DNA from: Glycine soja
Taxonomy: Eukaryota; Streptophyta; Magnoliopsida; Fabales; Fabaceae
Length of the DNA: 64,000 nucleotides
Direction: 5' to 3'
Assembly: GCF_004193775.1 (NCBI RefSeq)
Contig: NC_041005.1
Span: 18,447,865 to 18,511,864, forward strand
Shown: one piece after another, positions 10,780-24,409 of the stretch
Numbering within the stretch: position 1 is the first letter of the stretch
Layout of the letters: every line of letters begins with the position of its first letter
Program-made: the position numbers and the translations under genes
Notes under the pieces: model-generated
What the model was told of the DNA's origin: nothing
What the model saw: only the letters and a program-made list of their open reading frames with translations
The model's database searches: none

Positions 10780-12600
10780 TGTTGTGTCTCCATCACAAAG
10801 AAATCATAATTCCATTTTTCCCAAAATACACATAAATATGAATCGTATACAACACAACGAAATCATAATTTTGTTTTTTATTGCCAAAAATAAATACGAT
10901 TTTGTTAGTGATTTGGTAGGGGGGTTCATTTTTACCCAACAAAATCTAGACACAATGAAATCATAATTTTGTTTATTTTTTTCTGAAAAAAAAATTGAAA
11001 TACGATTTCATTAGTGTCTGGTTTGAGACACACAACGAAATCAAGATTTCATTGTGTTGGACAAGCGGCCTCAGAAATATTAAGAAGGGGGGGTTGAATT
11101 AAGATTTTGTTTACTATTCCTAATTGAAAATTTTCATTTCTTTATTATTCCCTAGATTCAATTATTTCTTTGTTAACAAGTTACTGAAATAAAAAATGAA
11201 AGAAAATAACTTAAGGAAATGTAAAGACAACAGAAAGTAAAAGAGATAAGGGAAGAGAGATTGCAAAACCAGATTTATACTGGTTCGGCCACAACTCGTG
11301 CCTACGTCTAGTCCCCAAGCAACCCGCTTGAGATTTCCACTATCCTTGTAAAATTCTTTACAAGAAATGAACCACAAAGAACTTCCCTCCTTTGTGTTAA
11401 GTGTTTACACCAAGAGACAAACCCACCTCTTGCAATGAACCCCAAAGGACGTTACTCCTTTGTGTCCAGTGATTTAACCAAGAAGCAGATTCCACTTCTT
11501 GCAATGAACCCCAAAGGGCATTACTCCTTTGTGTCTAGTGATTTAACCAAGTAGACCGTCTCTTGAAAACAGTCACCAAGAGTCGGTCTCTTGAAAAGCT
11601 TTTTGTAAGAATGGAGGAGGAGAGGAAAATAGAATAGCACAAGTTTTTTTGTCCAATGAACTTTTGTTGACAAAGCAATGTTCAAATTCATGACATGGTC
11701 ACATATTTATAGCCATTTGATGGCTCTTGAAGAAATCATGTTAAAAGTTTACTCTTGGCACTTTCTTCAAAACTAGTCACTCTAAAAGTTGTGACTCTCT
11801 TTAAAACTAGTCACTTTAAAAGTTGTGACTCTTGGCAAATTCTTCAAAAACTAGTCACTTTAAAAATTGTGACTCTTGGCAATTTATTTTTTCAAAAAAC
11901 AGTCACTGGTAATCGATTACCATAATGGTGTAATTGATTACACAGTTTACTTTATCAAAAGTTGTGACTCTTCATGTTGAGGTTTGAAATACAACGTTCA
12001 AAACCACTGGTAATCGATTACAAAAGTTGTGTAATCGATTACATTATTTTGAAAATATTTTATCACAAGTTGTGACTCTTGAAATTTGAAATTCAACGTT
12101 CAAAAAGATTAGTAATCGATTACAAGTCCATGATAATCGATTACTACTTTGTAAAATAGTTATAAAACTATTTTAGGCTTCTGGTAATTGATTATTGCCT
12201 TATGGTAATCGATTACCAGAGAGTAAAAACTCTGGTAAAATATTTTTCTTTGAAAAATTCTTTTGGACAAGTTGTGTTATTCAATCTTTTCTTTGAAAAA
12301 ATCTTTTTATACTTATCTTGATGTTTTTCTTGAGGTTCTTGCATATCTTGAGTCTTCTCTTGAATCTTCACTTGAATCTTGATTCTTGATTGAATGACTC
12401 TTTGGCATCATCAAAATAAGCTTGGAAGCTTTGCTTCCACACATTGTGCGTCTCAACCCAGACATTAGCATAATTCTATTTATGTTTCTGCAATTGTTCA
12501 TAGTAAAATAGAATCATAATTTTGTTATACAGTTGTATAATGGAATCTTGATTTCATTTTGTATATTTGTTTAGGGGGAAAATTGTATTTAAATTGCACA
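10780..12600. repeat. Palindromic fold-back repeat, split by a solo LTR
   Basis: The motif ACAA(C/T)GAAATCATAATTTTG recurs at about 10850, 10955 and, more diverged, 12510. The sequence left of the LTR (ATTAGTGTCTGGTTTGAGAC, then ACACAACGAAATC, 11011-11046) is an inverted repeat of that to the right (GTGCGTCTCAACCCAGAC then ATTAG, 12446-12468). Removing the LTR at 11055-12441 restores a long hairpin centred on GAAATCAAGATTTC. The outer edges are vague. This is probably a MITE-like fold-back element. Confidence 0.55.
11055..12441 (-). mobile_element. Solo LTR, Copia-type, minus orientation
   Basis: A 1387-bp sequence from TGTTGGACAAGCGG to GCTTTGCTTCCACA is flanked by a perfect 5-bp duplication, CATTG (11050-11054 and 12442-12446). 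The AAGAAGGGGGGGTTGAATT run near the left end is the reverse complement of the C-run near the end of the solo LTR at 4360-5548, so this one is on the minus strand. It carries at least seven TAATCGATTA-like motifs between about 11908 and 12215. The 11400-11530 part has near-identical repeats (TGCAATGAACCCCAAAGG, TACTCCTTTGTGTC). There is no internal coding region. Confidence 0.82.
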
Positions 12601-12689
12601 ATTGATTTATAAACTAGGAATTCACTTATTGCTTTTGACTGTTTGTAGAGTATATGTAATAGAAAGATGGAATACTTTTATTTCTGATG

Positions 12690-14260
12690 AATTTACAATG
12701 TCAAGTGGTTCAAAAAATATGATTGAGGAAAGCAGGGATGTTTTTTACTATCCAATACAAGCCAATGATAATGATTTGGGACATTAGATTGAAGGAAATG
12801 ATAATGGTTTGGACATTAACCTCCAACATAATTTTTCTGACTAATCCAAACATTTCATGACTAATGAGGTATATTGATTAATTATCTATTGTATATATAT
12901 GTTGTTTCTATGTGTGTTTTGTAACTAAAAAAAGAATATTGGTTTTAGGTTTTTACAGAGAGTGGTGATTTGTTTAAGTAGGTTTGAGATGTCAAAAAGA
13001 AACTTAGATTTGTTATTGTCATAGAAAGGTCAAAAATTGGTAAGAAGACCTTTGTCTTATTGGCTTGTGAAAATGGAAGAAAATACAAACAATATAAAGA
13101 TAAGTTACTCCTCAAGACTACTAGAAGCAAAAAATATAAGTGTCTGTTTGAAAAATGAGGCATGTCAAAGACAAATGATGGAAACTTTTTGTAGTATATA
13201 GTTTTCATAACCACAAACTGATTGAAACATTGTTGGATCATGCATATTGGTTGTTTAAACAGTGAAGGAAAAAACTCTACTAGATCAAATGACCAAAAAT
13301 ATAGTCAAGCCAAACCAAGCCAAATTTTGTTGGCAATCAAATATCAAGATCAAGCAAAGGTCATCAAAATTAAATTCATATACAATGCATGACAAAAACA
13401 TCATCGAGAATAAAAGGGTCTAAGAATCGAAATACAACATCTCATGAAGTTGATAGGATGTGATGAATATGTTTACTAGTATAGAATGGTAGACACTCAA
13501 GATGTTGTGAGAAATATTATGATCATATCCATATTCCAACAAGCTTTTGAATTCATTCCCAAAAATGTTAATTTGTCATAGTACTTACAAGAAAAATAAA
13601 TATCATCTTCCATTATTGTTGATTGTTTTGTGACTTTAACAGACATGACTTTCTCTATTGAATTTGCTTATTTAGAATTAGAGAAGAGGAACAATTTTTA
13701 TAAGCATTAACTAAGTTGCAAGGATTATTTGTGAAAGATATTGTCTTGCCTCAAGTTATCGTAATTGATAGGGATCTTACTTTGATGAATGCATTGGAAT
13801 GTATCTTTCCTTCTTCAACCAACTTGTTATGTCAATTCCACATTGCTAAGAATGTCAAAGCAAAATGCAACATGCAGGTTAAAAATGAAGAAGATTCACA
13901 CAAGGTGTTGGATGCTTGGAATGGGTTGGTGCAATCCCTCAATGAACATTTATATGAGCAATGCTTGACATGTTTTGAAAACATGTACTCACATTATCCG
14001 TTATCTCTTGAGTATGTCAAAAGTACATGGTTGGTATCTCATAAGGAGAAGTTTGTAACAACATGGATTGATCAAGTGATGCATTTAGAAACACAATAAG
14101 TAATAGATATATTCATATAATTGCTTATTTATCTTCAAATTTGTTATTTATAATATTAAAATTTTGTTGGCAATACAGTCCATTACATGACAAGGTTGAA
14201 AGTGCACAACCAAGATTGAAAAGGTTACTTCATGATAGCATAGGAGATTTGTGTATCACC
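12690..14260 (+). pseudogene. Second Mutator-like transposase remnant
   Basis: Fragments in shifting frames match a MULE subfamily common in legumes. A DNA-binding-like part lies at about 12990-13160 (VIVIERSKIGKKTFVLLACE). Then come IQHLMKLIGCDEYVY near 13430-13480 and FSIEFAYLELE near 13650. The longest open part (13716-14099) has VIDRDLTLMNALECIFPSS, LLCQFHIAKNVKAKC and WNGLVQSLNEHLYEQ; the DRDLTLMNA and CQFHI motifs are typical of the DDE core. A final part at about 14190-14260 reads DKVESAQPRLKRLL. Multiple stops and frameshifts make it inactive. No terminal repeats or target duplication were identified. Confidence 0.75.
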
Positions 14261-17112
14261 CTTATTTTTGCTTTCTATATTTGATTGTTTTAATATCAAT
14301 CTTGTTTTTCCAAGAATTGATAAGCCTCAATAGGATAATAAAATATTAAATCACATTATTATGACTATTTTATCTTTTGTATAATGATGGTAAAGATCAA
14401 GTTGACAAACCCCTATCAGAAGAAATTTCCTTAGCCAAAAAATCTAGGTAGAGCGAGTAGAAGCAAATCCTTAAAAGTGTGTCCACACCTTAGGAATAGA
14501 GGGAAAGAACTAAGAAGGGTAGCCAGGGGACTACTACTTTTAAAGCTAGCAATCTTATAAAAAGAAAACATAGACATACCAACAAGCAACAATGATGATC
14601 ACGATCCATCTTAGTGGTGTTGTCCACGCTCTTCAACTCTCGAAAGCCCCTATGGTTTTCTCAAATTCGTAAAAAGATAAGAATAAAACTAAAGATTGAC
14701 TAAGAATGAATTTTACAAAGCCTGGATATCTATATATAACTTCCTAAAGATATATGCACCAAAAGGCGCACTACGATCATGGTGAATCCATTACGGTCAT
14801 TGTTGGATCTTGACGCTATTTTAGAGGATTGTTATCACTTTATTGTGGTTGTGCTGATTACCACAAATCAAGTGCAGAGTCTTCAAATCTTCAAAAATTT
14901 GTGAAATTTTCAACTTTTTCATTCAATTGAATGGTTATACTTCTGCAACACAAAAATAGTGTCCAAACGTAAGTTCTGACAAGAAAATGCATGCAAAATG
15001 ACACAAAACTCACACAGAATACCACTTAGAAAATGGTTTATCATAATCTCAGCAACTAGGTAGTCTCCTAAGACATTTACTGAGTCTAGCTTAAGTATTT
15101 AGTTTAGGTTAAAGTACATGTGTGTGTATGGTCTAAGTTAACTTTGCAAAAGTATAGACTCAGTGTTTCAACCCTTGAAAAGATATTGTTGGATGAGATA
15201 TAGTTGCAATTGTTAATTTTTGTCGATGCTAAAAAACTTTTAAACCTTGTGGAAATGCAAATAAAATATAATCGAGTAATTGGTTTGCATTTAAATTTAG
15301 TTTTGATACTAAAAGTTTATGTCTGGCCAAAATTTATTTACGGTTATTTAGAAATAAAGGTTTTCTAGAATTGAGCTACTAAACACTCTCTCAAACGTTA
15401 GCTTTATAAACGGTAGTTTTAAAAATAATTCAAATTGTTTGATAACAAAATAACATTGTTTCTTTACTTTGAAATATATAAAAGGCAATCATATTATGAA
15501 TTGAGAAAATTGGATAGTAAAAGAATTATTAAGGTAACTTTCAATTCTATTAATATTATATTATACAATGATATAAATATATTTATTCTTAAGTTTTACT
15601 TAATTTATTCGTATAGATTTTTTATATGTTTTAAAATAAAGACAAAAAAACCCTGAGCATTGTCAGGAAGGACACTAGTTTTAACCTTGTTGAGAAAGTA
15701 ACAGTTGTTTCTAAATAATCTTTTTCTTTTGTTAGTTGTGCACCTATCAATGAAGGTGTTTGTTGTAGCATTGACTACATCATTAAATGTTTGTTACCAA
15801 CTTTTTAGCATAGAATGACAAAATATATTGCTTATGTTCCTTAAGAGGCACTTTAGATCCAACGGCAAAAAGCAAATCACTTTCTATACTTAGAAATACA
15901 TTATCACTAATTTAGGCATGCCTTCTGATAGAGTATGTGGATTTACCTTTGGACTTCTCTCTTTTTTATGTTTTCTGGTAGATTCTTAAAAGAACAATCA
16001 ACTATTTCCTATATAGAAAATAAAAAACACAGAGCATTAACTAATCATTAATAGTACAAACTCAATATTTGTGTACTATCGTTTAATCCTTTAGACACAG
16101 ACTCAACATTTTTTTTATCTTTAACTATTTCAAATGCAACTTTGAAGCATAATATTTATTTATGTCGTATTAAAACAATTGATTGTTATAATTCGTCTTA
16201 TGACTCAACAATTTTATTTTTTGAGACTAGAAGAGTTGATAAAAAGTGAGACTGGGGCAAATTATGTTAAAAATAAATATGTTACATAGATCACATTTTC
16301 AAAATACAATTACAAAGTATAAGAATGAGTATGTTAAACTAAGCACAATTTCAAAGCACAAGATCTTAAAGATCAAATGTTACAACTAGACAATAACAAT
16401 CTTACATTCAGGAACACTAGAATATACATTAAAATTATAGTCAACCTTGCAATTGTGTGTGGCTATTTTTTTTACTTATTCCTTAAGGTGTTTTCAAACA
16501 AAATTTTAATCTTGATAAAATTTCCAACAAGATGCACATGTTGAAGAATATAAATATTCTCTATTGTAGGCTATTAGGATGTGTTCTTTAACAGAATTAC
16601 TTAGTTCTACATATATATTGTCAGAAATATCCCAAAAAAAATTAAAAATTATTTGGGATGCAGTATTATAAGAGGATGAAATTTAAAAATCTTAAGTAAT
16701 TACTTCACAAGAATTTCAAAATTTAAACCATATTGAGAAATACTAATGGTAAGTACTTATGTGAACTCTAAAAATTCTACAATGAATAAGAATTGAGTAA
16801 GATTAATACCAAGAAAAAATAAAAGATATAATGTGAGACCTTCGGAGTCCACCTCATATGCTAATTGCAATAGGAAAACATCAATTTGTTAGTCTATGAC
16901 ATTATAAAAGCTAGTGCATAAACATCAACATTAAAATCAAATTATTTACATCAACTTTAGAGGGGAAGAGAACACATCCAAAAAAAGATCACTTTGTTCG
17001 TGAATAAGGAACATTACATTAGCCTTTAATTTTTTTAAGAAAAATGGAGGGTTAAGATTCATTAACATTATTTGGTCAGATTATTTTTCCACAAGGGATT
17101 TTTTCCTATTAC
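14261..17112. other. AT-rich non-coding stretch
   Basis: About 2.85 kb with no supportable gene. The short open frame at 15435-15656 is AT-driven (Ile/Tyr/Phe/Lys-rich) and is not protein-like. No clear repeat boundaries were seen. Confidence 0.4.
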
Positions 17113-20100
17113 CAATGTTATTATAATAGGACTAAATGGTTCAACTGGGAATCGATGGCATGTCCGATTCGTTTAACCCCCAAAATCAGTGTGTAATTCA
17201 ACTGATAAAAAACCTAAGGAATCAAATATTAGGATGGTTGGAGCAATTCAACGAATATTACCATTTTTATTTAAAAAAAAAACTAAAAGGGCATCATTTC
17301 AAAGTTGGGAATTTTTTTCCTCTACTTTCCTTTAGGTACCTATAAACCCACAAAGACACTAAAATAGAACCCTAAATTGCAACCCTCAAAACAACAAATA
17401 CACAAGTGCAACTCTTCTTCATCATTTTTGCAGCCCTTCCTATCGGTTTGTTTTCTTTTTCCTGTGACTCTTCTTTCTCTAGCGTCATGTCTCAACCACA
17501 ACAACAATAGATATTTTTTCCCATCACGTGATAGTGGTGTGATTGTTGTAATGACCATGCTAACAAACCCAGGTGACGACAACTCTTCCTTCTTGGTGTT
17601 TGTTTGCTATTGATTGATTTTATGTGTTTGATACTATTATAATGATATGGTTTTTTTAGTTCATATGCACATTCATACTTTGAATGAACCAATATTTGAT
17701 TTACTACTAATTGATACTTATTGGTACTATGCTTGACTAATATCATTGATAGTTATTTGATTTGATGTTGTGATTAGGAATAATGGTCACGAAGGTATGC
17801 ATGTGAGGAGAATTATTTCAATGTGGAGTGTCATAAGGAGAGTTATTAGACGTTTGAAGTCTATAATTTATAATTTCACTGATTTAAAATTTGATTTGTA
17901 TTTTGGAGTGGATGTACCAATGACTAATTGTACAATGGGATGAGATAAATTGTGTGTAATTATAAAATTGTGTTCTATTTTTAGTGTGGAATTGATTTTT
18001 CTTACATCTTGCAGTAAAGTTAAACTTGTTAGTTTAATTTATTATTATTGGTTGTCCAAAATCAAAAAAGAATGAAGCAATACATAGAATTATTCTAGGT
18101 TGTGGTTGACTAAAACTTTATGGACTTTGGAGTGACTTGAGATTAGAAGATTTAAATTGAGCATTAATATGGAAATATGATGGTTGAAGTGGCTTATGCT
18201 TAAAAAAAGTTGTTCTAAATTTTATTTGAAATGAAGTTATGATCTAAACATAAAGATGGTTAAATTATGGCAACACTAGTATCCTTTTGTTCAATGTTAA
18301 AATTTGATATATAATTATATATTCATTTTTTGGTATGAAAAACATGCCTTTACAATTTTTTTGGTTATATATTCCTTTAGTGTATTGTTGATAAATTACA
18401 TGTATTTATTACTATGAATGTCAAAGCTAACAAAATGTTTATAATATGTAGGAACCATAAGGTGTGAATGCTCTAGAAGATAATGATCCTAATAATGTGT
18501 CGTTTGAAAAAACATTCCTCTCAACTATATGTGGAAAAATTGATCCTTCATAGGAGCATGTTTCATATAAAAAAGAAGGAAAAAAAATCACGTCTACATT
18601 TGTCTTCATTGTAATAAGTATTTTAAAGGAGGGGACATAAATAGAATAAAGCAACATCTTACAAGAATATCAAGTAAAATTATCTCTTACAAAAAAGTTC
18701 TTCATGATGTTCGTCATCGAATACTACAGTTGTTAAATGAAATCAAAGAAAAAAGTAAGAGTATGACTTACATGAAGCATACAATAATCAAAATATTGAA
18801 GATGAAGTACAAGTTCAACTCCCCTTAGCTTCTCGTAATAAGGAGAAAAAGAAAGGCACAATTGAAATAGGTAGTTATTTTGCTCCAAGATCTACTCCTA
18901 GATCTCAACCAGATTTGAAAAGTGTATTATTGACTAGAGAAGCAATACATAAAACTAATCTAGCAATTGCTAGATGGTTTTATGATGCTTGCATTTCATT
19001 TCATGCAACACAACCACCATATTTTAAACTTTCTTTGTATGCAATTACTAATATTGGTCTTGGTTTTAAAGGTATATTTTATCATGCTTTAAGACTTAAC
19101 TTATTGCAAGATTGCAAGAAAGAGTGTCAACTACTAGTAGAACGTTATCGACAAAGTTGGGCTACGAATGGATGCACCATTATGGCTAATGGATGGACTG
19201 ATCAAAGGCAAAAAACTTTGACTAACTTTCTAGTTTATTGTCCAGTAGGTATAAATATAATATATGGGAAACTTTTATAGTCCATACTATACTTGTTATG
19301 TGTTAATCTACTTACTATTTCATGTATCTTTGACTTACTTTTAAATTTATTATCCTACAGGTATAACATTTGTCCAACTTGTTGACGCATCAAATATTAT
19401 GAAAGATGTCACTACATTATGCAATTTGTTTCATGAAGTTATTGAGTGGGTTGGAGCTGAGAATGTTGTTCACATAGTGCTAGATAATGAAACTAATTAT
19501 GTAACTGTGGTAAATTGATTCAAAAAATATGGAATCCTTTTTTTGTCTCTTTATGTTACTCATTGTTTAATGTCCTTTTGAAGGACATTGCTACCTTGCT
19601 TCATGTTTTAGATTTTTCCTCAAAGGCTTCCAAGATAACTGTGTTTGTATATAACCACATCATATTCTTATCTTGGTTGAGGAAAATAGAAGGTTGGAAA
19701 GTAATTGTACATCCAAGAGTAACTTAATTTGCTACTACTTTTATTATATTTAAAAGTATTCATGATTACAACCATGACTTTCAAGAATAGGTTGTGGACA
19801 AGCATTTAACTAGCCACGGGTTAGCAAAGATTGCAACAAGAAAAGCAGTTAGTGTTACCATTTTGCATCAAAAATTTTGGAACTATTGTTTAATGATAGC
19901 AAAGCTTGTGGCTCTCATCATTCATTTACCAATAATTATAGACAAGGATAAAAAAAACCTTCTCTTGGTTATGTTTATGAAGGCACGCAAATGAAAATAA
20001 TGTCATAAATTTTAGGAATAAAAAAGAATTTTCTAAGCCTTACACAAATATTATTAAGGCTCGATGGGATAGACATTTAAAGCTCAATCTTCATGCAACA

Positions 20101-21602
20101 ACTTACTGGTTTAATTAGATATTCAGGTATATGAGAAGTTCGTTAAGAAGAATAAGGTCGTAGAATTAGTTATTGATTTACTTGAGAAAAATAGTTTTAT
20201 AGGAAGACTTGACTCAAGCCATTAGTGAGATGGATGTGTATTTGAAGTGACAAGAAATTTTTGGTGGACCAAGTGCCTTTAGTGAATCAAAGACAGCCTA
20301 ACATGATAAGCACTAATTTTATTTTATATTTTTTGTTTAGATCACATGTATTCTCTATTGGAGCAATCTTGTTCGAATCGGGTAACAAAGTTTTCCTTCC
20401 AAGTATTTAACACAACTATATAACTAGGACTATATTGTATATTTAAATAGTTTTTATGTATTTTGTGTGTTATGATTATATAACTAAATACATTTCTTGT
20501 AAATCAATGATAGTCATTATTCAAGAATAGTGCTCAAATTTTGCAAAAGTTGGCAATTCGTATTCTCAATCAAACTTCTTCTTCTAAATGAGAGAGAAAT
20601 TGGAGTGTTCTTAAACACATTCATACCAAGAAAAGAAATAGACTAAAACATCTAAGACTTGAAGAATAGGTATAAACATTTCTTTATGTCAAAGTGAAAA
20701 CAAACTTTAAAACATTTATTTATTAATTTCTCTTAAGTATAACTGATTTTTGTTTTTGTATGGTGAAACTTGATTTTAGGTACCGGAAGAAGACATATTA
20801 TGATCCTATTGATTATGAAACCATTGATCAAGTTGATTTTTAGATAACTGAGAAAGAAGGACGTAGTGAGCATATTGGTGAACTTAAGAATGCTTTATAT
20901 CATGAGAATACAATTCCAATTGGTGAATCATAAAAAAATAATGAAGGTGAATGTTTTACATGCTTAGTTACATTGAACATGTTTCATTTGTTAAATATTA
21001 TTTTGGAGTTAAAATCTTATTTTCTTACCTATTTGTTATTTAAATAAGTGATGAAAATCTTGATATTATGGAGTTCCAAGTTGAAAGTGGTGATGGGGGT
21101 GGTGGTTCAAACAATGAAAATATTATTCCTAACATTGAATTTAATAGAAGCAATCTCAATAAATATTATAGTGATTGATAGTTATATCAATTACTTTGAG
21201 TTGTATTTTTTTAAGAGTTATAGTTGTTAATGGATTTTATGGTTATTGTTGAATATAATTATTATGATGTATTAGATTTGTTTTTTTATCCTAAGAATTG
21301 AAGAGGTAATAACTCACCTACCTTGCTCAACTAAGTGAACTAAACCATTAGATTTGCTTTCATATATAACTTACTTTTGTTATATAGTATGACTTATGAC
21401 ACTTTTAAGTGAAGTTTAATTTTTAATATTATAAATTTATACATATCATGTTTCTTTAAATATTGTTTAGTATATTATATTTAAAAAAATTTAAATAGTA
21501 TTTTATTAAAAATAGTTCATTCCTGATTCAATCCTGGTTGAACCTTTGAACCTTGAATCATGCCTTCACCATTCAATTACTTGTCCGAATTTAAAAACAT
21601 TG
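17113..21602 (+). mobile_element. hAT-family DNA transposon, complete but inactive
   Basis: A 4490-bp element bounded by short terminal inverted repeats (left CAATGTTATTATAATAGGAC; right end as reverse complement CAATGTTTTTAAATTCGGAC) and a perfect 8-bp target duplication, CCTATTAC (17105-17112 and 21603-21610). The 8-bp duplication and CAATGTT ends are typical of plant hAT elements and agree with the hAT transposase remains inside. GGTTCAA-type subterminal motifs occur near both ends (17140 and 21537). Confidence 0.85.
18440..21180 (+). pseudogene. hAT transposase (BED finger, RNase H-like core, dimerisation domain), decayed
   Basis: A BED-type zinc finger remnant is at about 18480-18700 (GGDINRIKQHLTRIS). 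The core at 18915-19280 reads FYDACISFHATQPPYFKLSL, GLGFKG, CTIMANGWTDQRQKTLTNFLVY. After a gap that may be an intron it resumes at 19362-19510 (FVQLVDASNIMKDVTTLCNL, ENVVHIVLDNETNYV). A weak part follows to about 20280. The C-terminal dimerisation domain is at about 20520-20670 (LQKLAIRILNQTSSS, NWSVLKHIHTKKRNRLKHLR). A tail near 20780-20900 reads YYDPIDYETIDQVDF. Stops and frameshifts occur throughout, so it is dead. Its position inside the 17113-21602 element supports the identification. Confidence 0.8.
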
Positions 21603-21610
21603 CCTATTAC

Positions 21611-22245
21611 TTGATAGCATGAATTAAATTTAATTTTTCTTGCATTTTAATTAAATTACTTAGTAACCCAATTAGAAAAACAATGTTACAAGTGTTGTGT
21701 GTGGTGTGACTAAAGGGAGAAGGAGAGTTGTAGGAAAGTTAGTTATCCATGAGAAAATAAGAGTGAAACGTGTTGATAATGTGTAAATAACACTATGTGA
21801 TAAAATTATAACGTGAGTGAAATAATTGGAAGAGAAATTCTTGATATTATCTAAACATTCCTGCTAAGAATTAAATGTCATATGATTTCTTTCTTGTTTA
21901 TTTATTTTATTTTTTTGAATAATTTCCTATTTAATTTATTTATTAATTACAAAGGTAATTTTATTTAAATCAAAATTGTTTGACCTTATCTTTTTGCTGA
22001 TAGTCGATCTGAGCAATTAATATTCTCAAGCCACATTCAATGTTTTTTTAAAATATTTCTATTTAATTATTTTTGTTAGTATTTATTATTTATTAATTAT
22101 TTTTAATTATATAATATTATAATTATCCTAATTTGACTTTTAGGTTATATAAATGAGTCTTTGGCTATAAACACACGTCTAGACCTAATCTATATTAGAA
22201 TTAATTTTTTATTAATATGTTTTAATTATATAATTATTTGTATAG

Positions 22246-22291
<46 letters not shown>

Positions 22292-23650
22292 TGAAATATT
22301 AGATAAATCACTTTACTCCATAATAATATGAAAATTTTCAACTTTTTTAAGTTTTTAATACTAAATAAAGTTTTTTGTTCAAAATTATTGTATTGTTTTA
22401 CACAATTTATTTGAGTTTAATGTCTCTTGTTAAACTTTCAAGTTCAACTAGAAATATTTTTATCATTTTACATAAGAATTTAGTAAATTCATATAAATTT
22501 TTTAAAATTATATTTTATTATTTTAATTAACATTTTAAGCTTAAAATTTTTAATTTTTACATTGTGTTAATTATTTTATTATTTTTTCATTATATTATCC
22601 TATTAGGACATTCTATATATTTTTACAGTTGTTTGGTCCTTTATATGTAAATTATTAAAATTATAATTGAACAACACTCATTATTTTATGTTTTTTTTTA
22701 CTAAACCCACTATTTTATGTAGAATTGTGTTTCTAAGAATTTTGAGTTTTCTCATTCAATTGTCTAGAAATAAACACTAAATAAAAAATAATTAATATAA
22801 TAAGGTGTTATAATCTTCACTATGTCAAGGTAGATACCTTGTTTAGTCATCTACTAGTCAAATGTAGAGTGTAAGAAAAATAAAAAATACAATATAAAAA
22901 AGTGAGAATTCATACATAAGTAAACTATAAGAAAATGAAATAGACAATACAAAATACACACACAAATAGTAACACATATTCTCTAAGTATTAATATCAGA
23001 GAGTAATATCATATATCACTATCAAACATACAAACACGTGTATAACAATCAAGTGTATGTGTGACAAGTATATGCTCATGAATGAGAGTAGACGGTACTT
23101 TGTGAAGCTAACTCACATCCTTGAGTGATAGGATCAATTATGTTTTCTAACATAGTAATATATAAAAAAACATGATTTATGTATCATTCTCACCACATCA
23201 CGTGCTAAAAAATATTTAGTGAGCATATTAAAATTGATCGTGGTGTGACAATGACTTGTCATGAAGTTTGTACATGTGTAGTAAACTCAATATGACATGA
23301 GCGTACATTATCCACATCTCTTATGAAATATTGCACCTCAAAGTCCCCTAAGTCTCCAGTAAATTAATGGTCATTGTATAACTCAATTATGGAATGCTGT
23401 GTGAATATTAAATCATGAATATTGTGTTAACATACATTTAACTCATCCACATGCCTTAGGCTATATGGCTTTTTATATATCTCAATCTTTAATCCAACAT
23501 CTCTTGACCATTAAGGGTCTCAATCCATCTCCACATACATGTGCAAAGACCATTAATTCAATTTTAACAATAGAAAACATAACATCCTTTTTTTCTTGCA
23601 ACATCTCTAACAACATCCTCGTGTAACCTTGACTCATCATCTAAGCCAAG
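21611..23650. other. AT-rich non-coding stretch
   Basis: No gene is supported. It contains a (TA)n microsatellite at 22248-22288 and long A/T runs. The part at about 22800-23480 is more complex in composition but gives no recognisable protein or element ends. Confidence 0.4.
22248..22288. repeat. (TA)n microsatellite
   Basis: About 20 uninterrupted AT dinucleotides. Confidence 0.95.
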
Positions 23651-23651
23651 A

Positions 23652-24400
23652 ATCTTATCTCCTTCCATTCATAGTCCATAGAAATTGGGATTTAGGTCAT
23701 CCTTTACCCTAAGAAAATAATCTTATATGATATTGGCTTTATTTCCAACTTTGTCCTCGTAGTCATTGAGAATTGAACTTTTGCAAGAGTTCCCTCTTTT
23801 GCCTTCTCAAGTGGTTGAAGAGCTAAGCAAGTCTGACATTACCTTTATTTTTCCCCCTTAGAAGGTTAACCTATGTTGACATTTACTTTCTGCATGCTTA
23901 TGATGAGATGGTCTATTCTTCTTGTGTTATTAAGCAAGAAACCCTAAGGGAGAAAGAAACCCTAGGAGAGCATGGCATCCTTTTGTATCTTCTAATATAA
24001 TTTCTAAATTTGTCCTATATTATTTCAAAGTATAATTATACTAAATATATTCTTTCTTTATACAATAATAACTAAAGTTTTCTTGTTAGCAAATTGTATT
24101 ACTTGGATAAAAGAAAGTATAATATTTTGTAGTAAATTATATCTATAAATAAACTATTAATCTTTGAAATCATGAAAAATATATTAATATTTGAATCCTT
24201 CTTAATAATTCTACTTTTCATCTTGTGTAATGGAGAATAAATATTCTCTACAGATACAATCTTGAAAGAAAAACATTCAAATATAGAACTGAATAGTATA
24301 AATATTTTGTATTACCATAGTATATAGTTTTTGAAAATAAAATAATGATATCTTAGTTATTTCAATCAAAAGCCACATCCATTCATTCACCAAGTCTTAT
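23652..24400. repeat. Diverged ~0.8-kb repeat, copy A
   Basis: One of three related blocks sharing, in order, CTTCCATT...AGTC, TTTCC(A/T)A(C/A)TT, AG(A)GTTCCCTC-TTTG, AAGTGGTTGA, the AAACCCTA(G)G-type segment, then GGAGA(A/G)TAAATAT and TACAATCTTGAAAG near the end, and TTTCAATCAAAAGC at the junction. The 5' part of the unit is missing or too diverged to see in this copy. Confidence 0.6.
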
Positions 24401-24409
24401 GGAGTATAT

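Noticed and set aside
15435..15656. 73-codon open frame
   Set aside because: Ile/Tyr/Phe/Lys-rich composition from AT-rich DNA; no domain and no neighbours to support it.
17377..17613. Overlapping open frames on both strands near 17.4 kb
   Set aside because: They lie in the 5' region of the hAT element and resemble untranslated leader; no protein family is recognisable.
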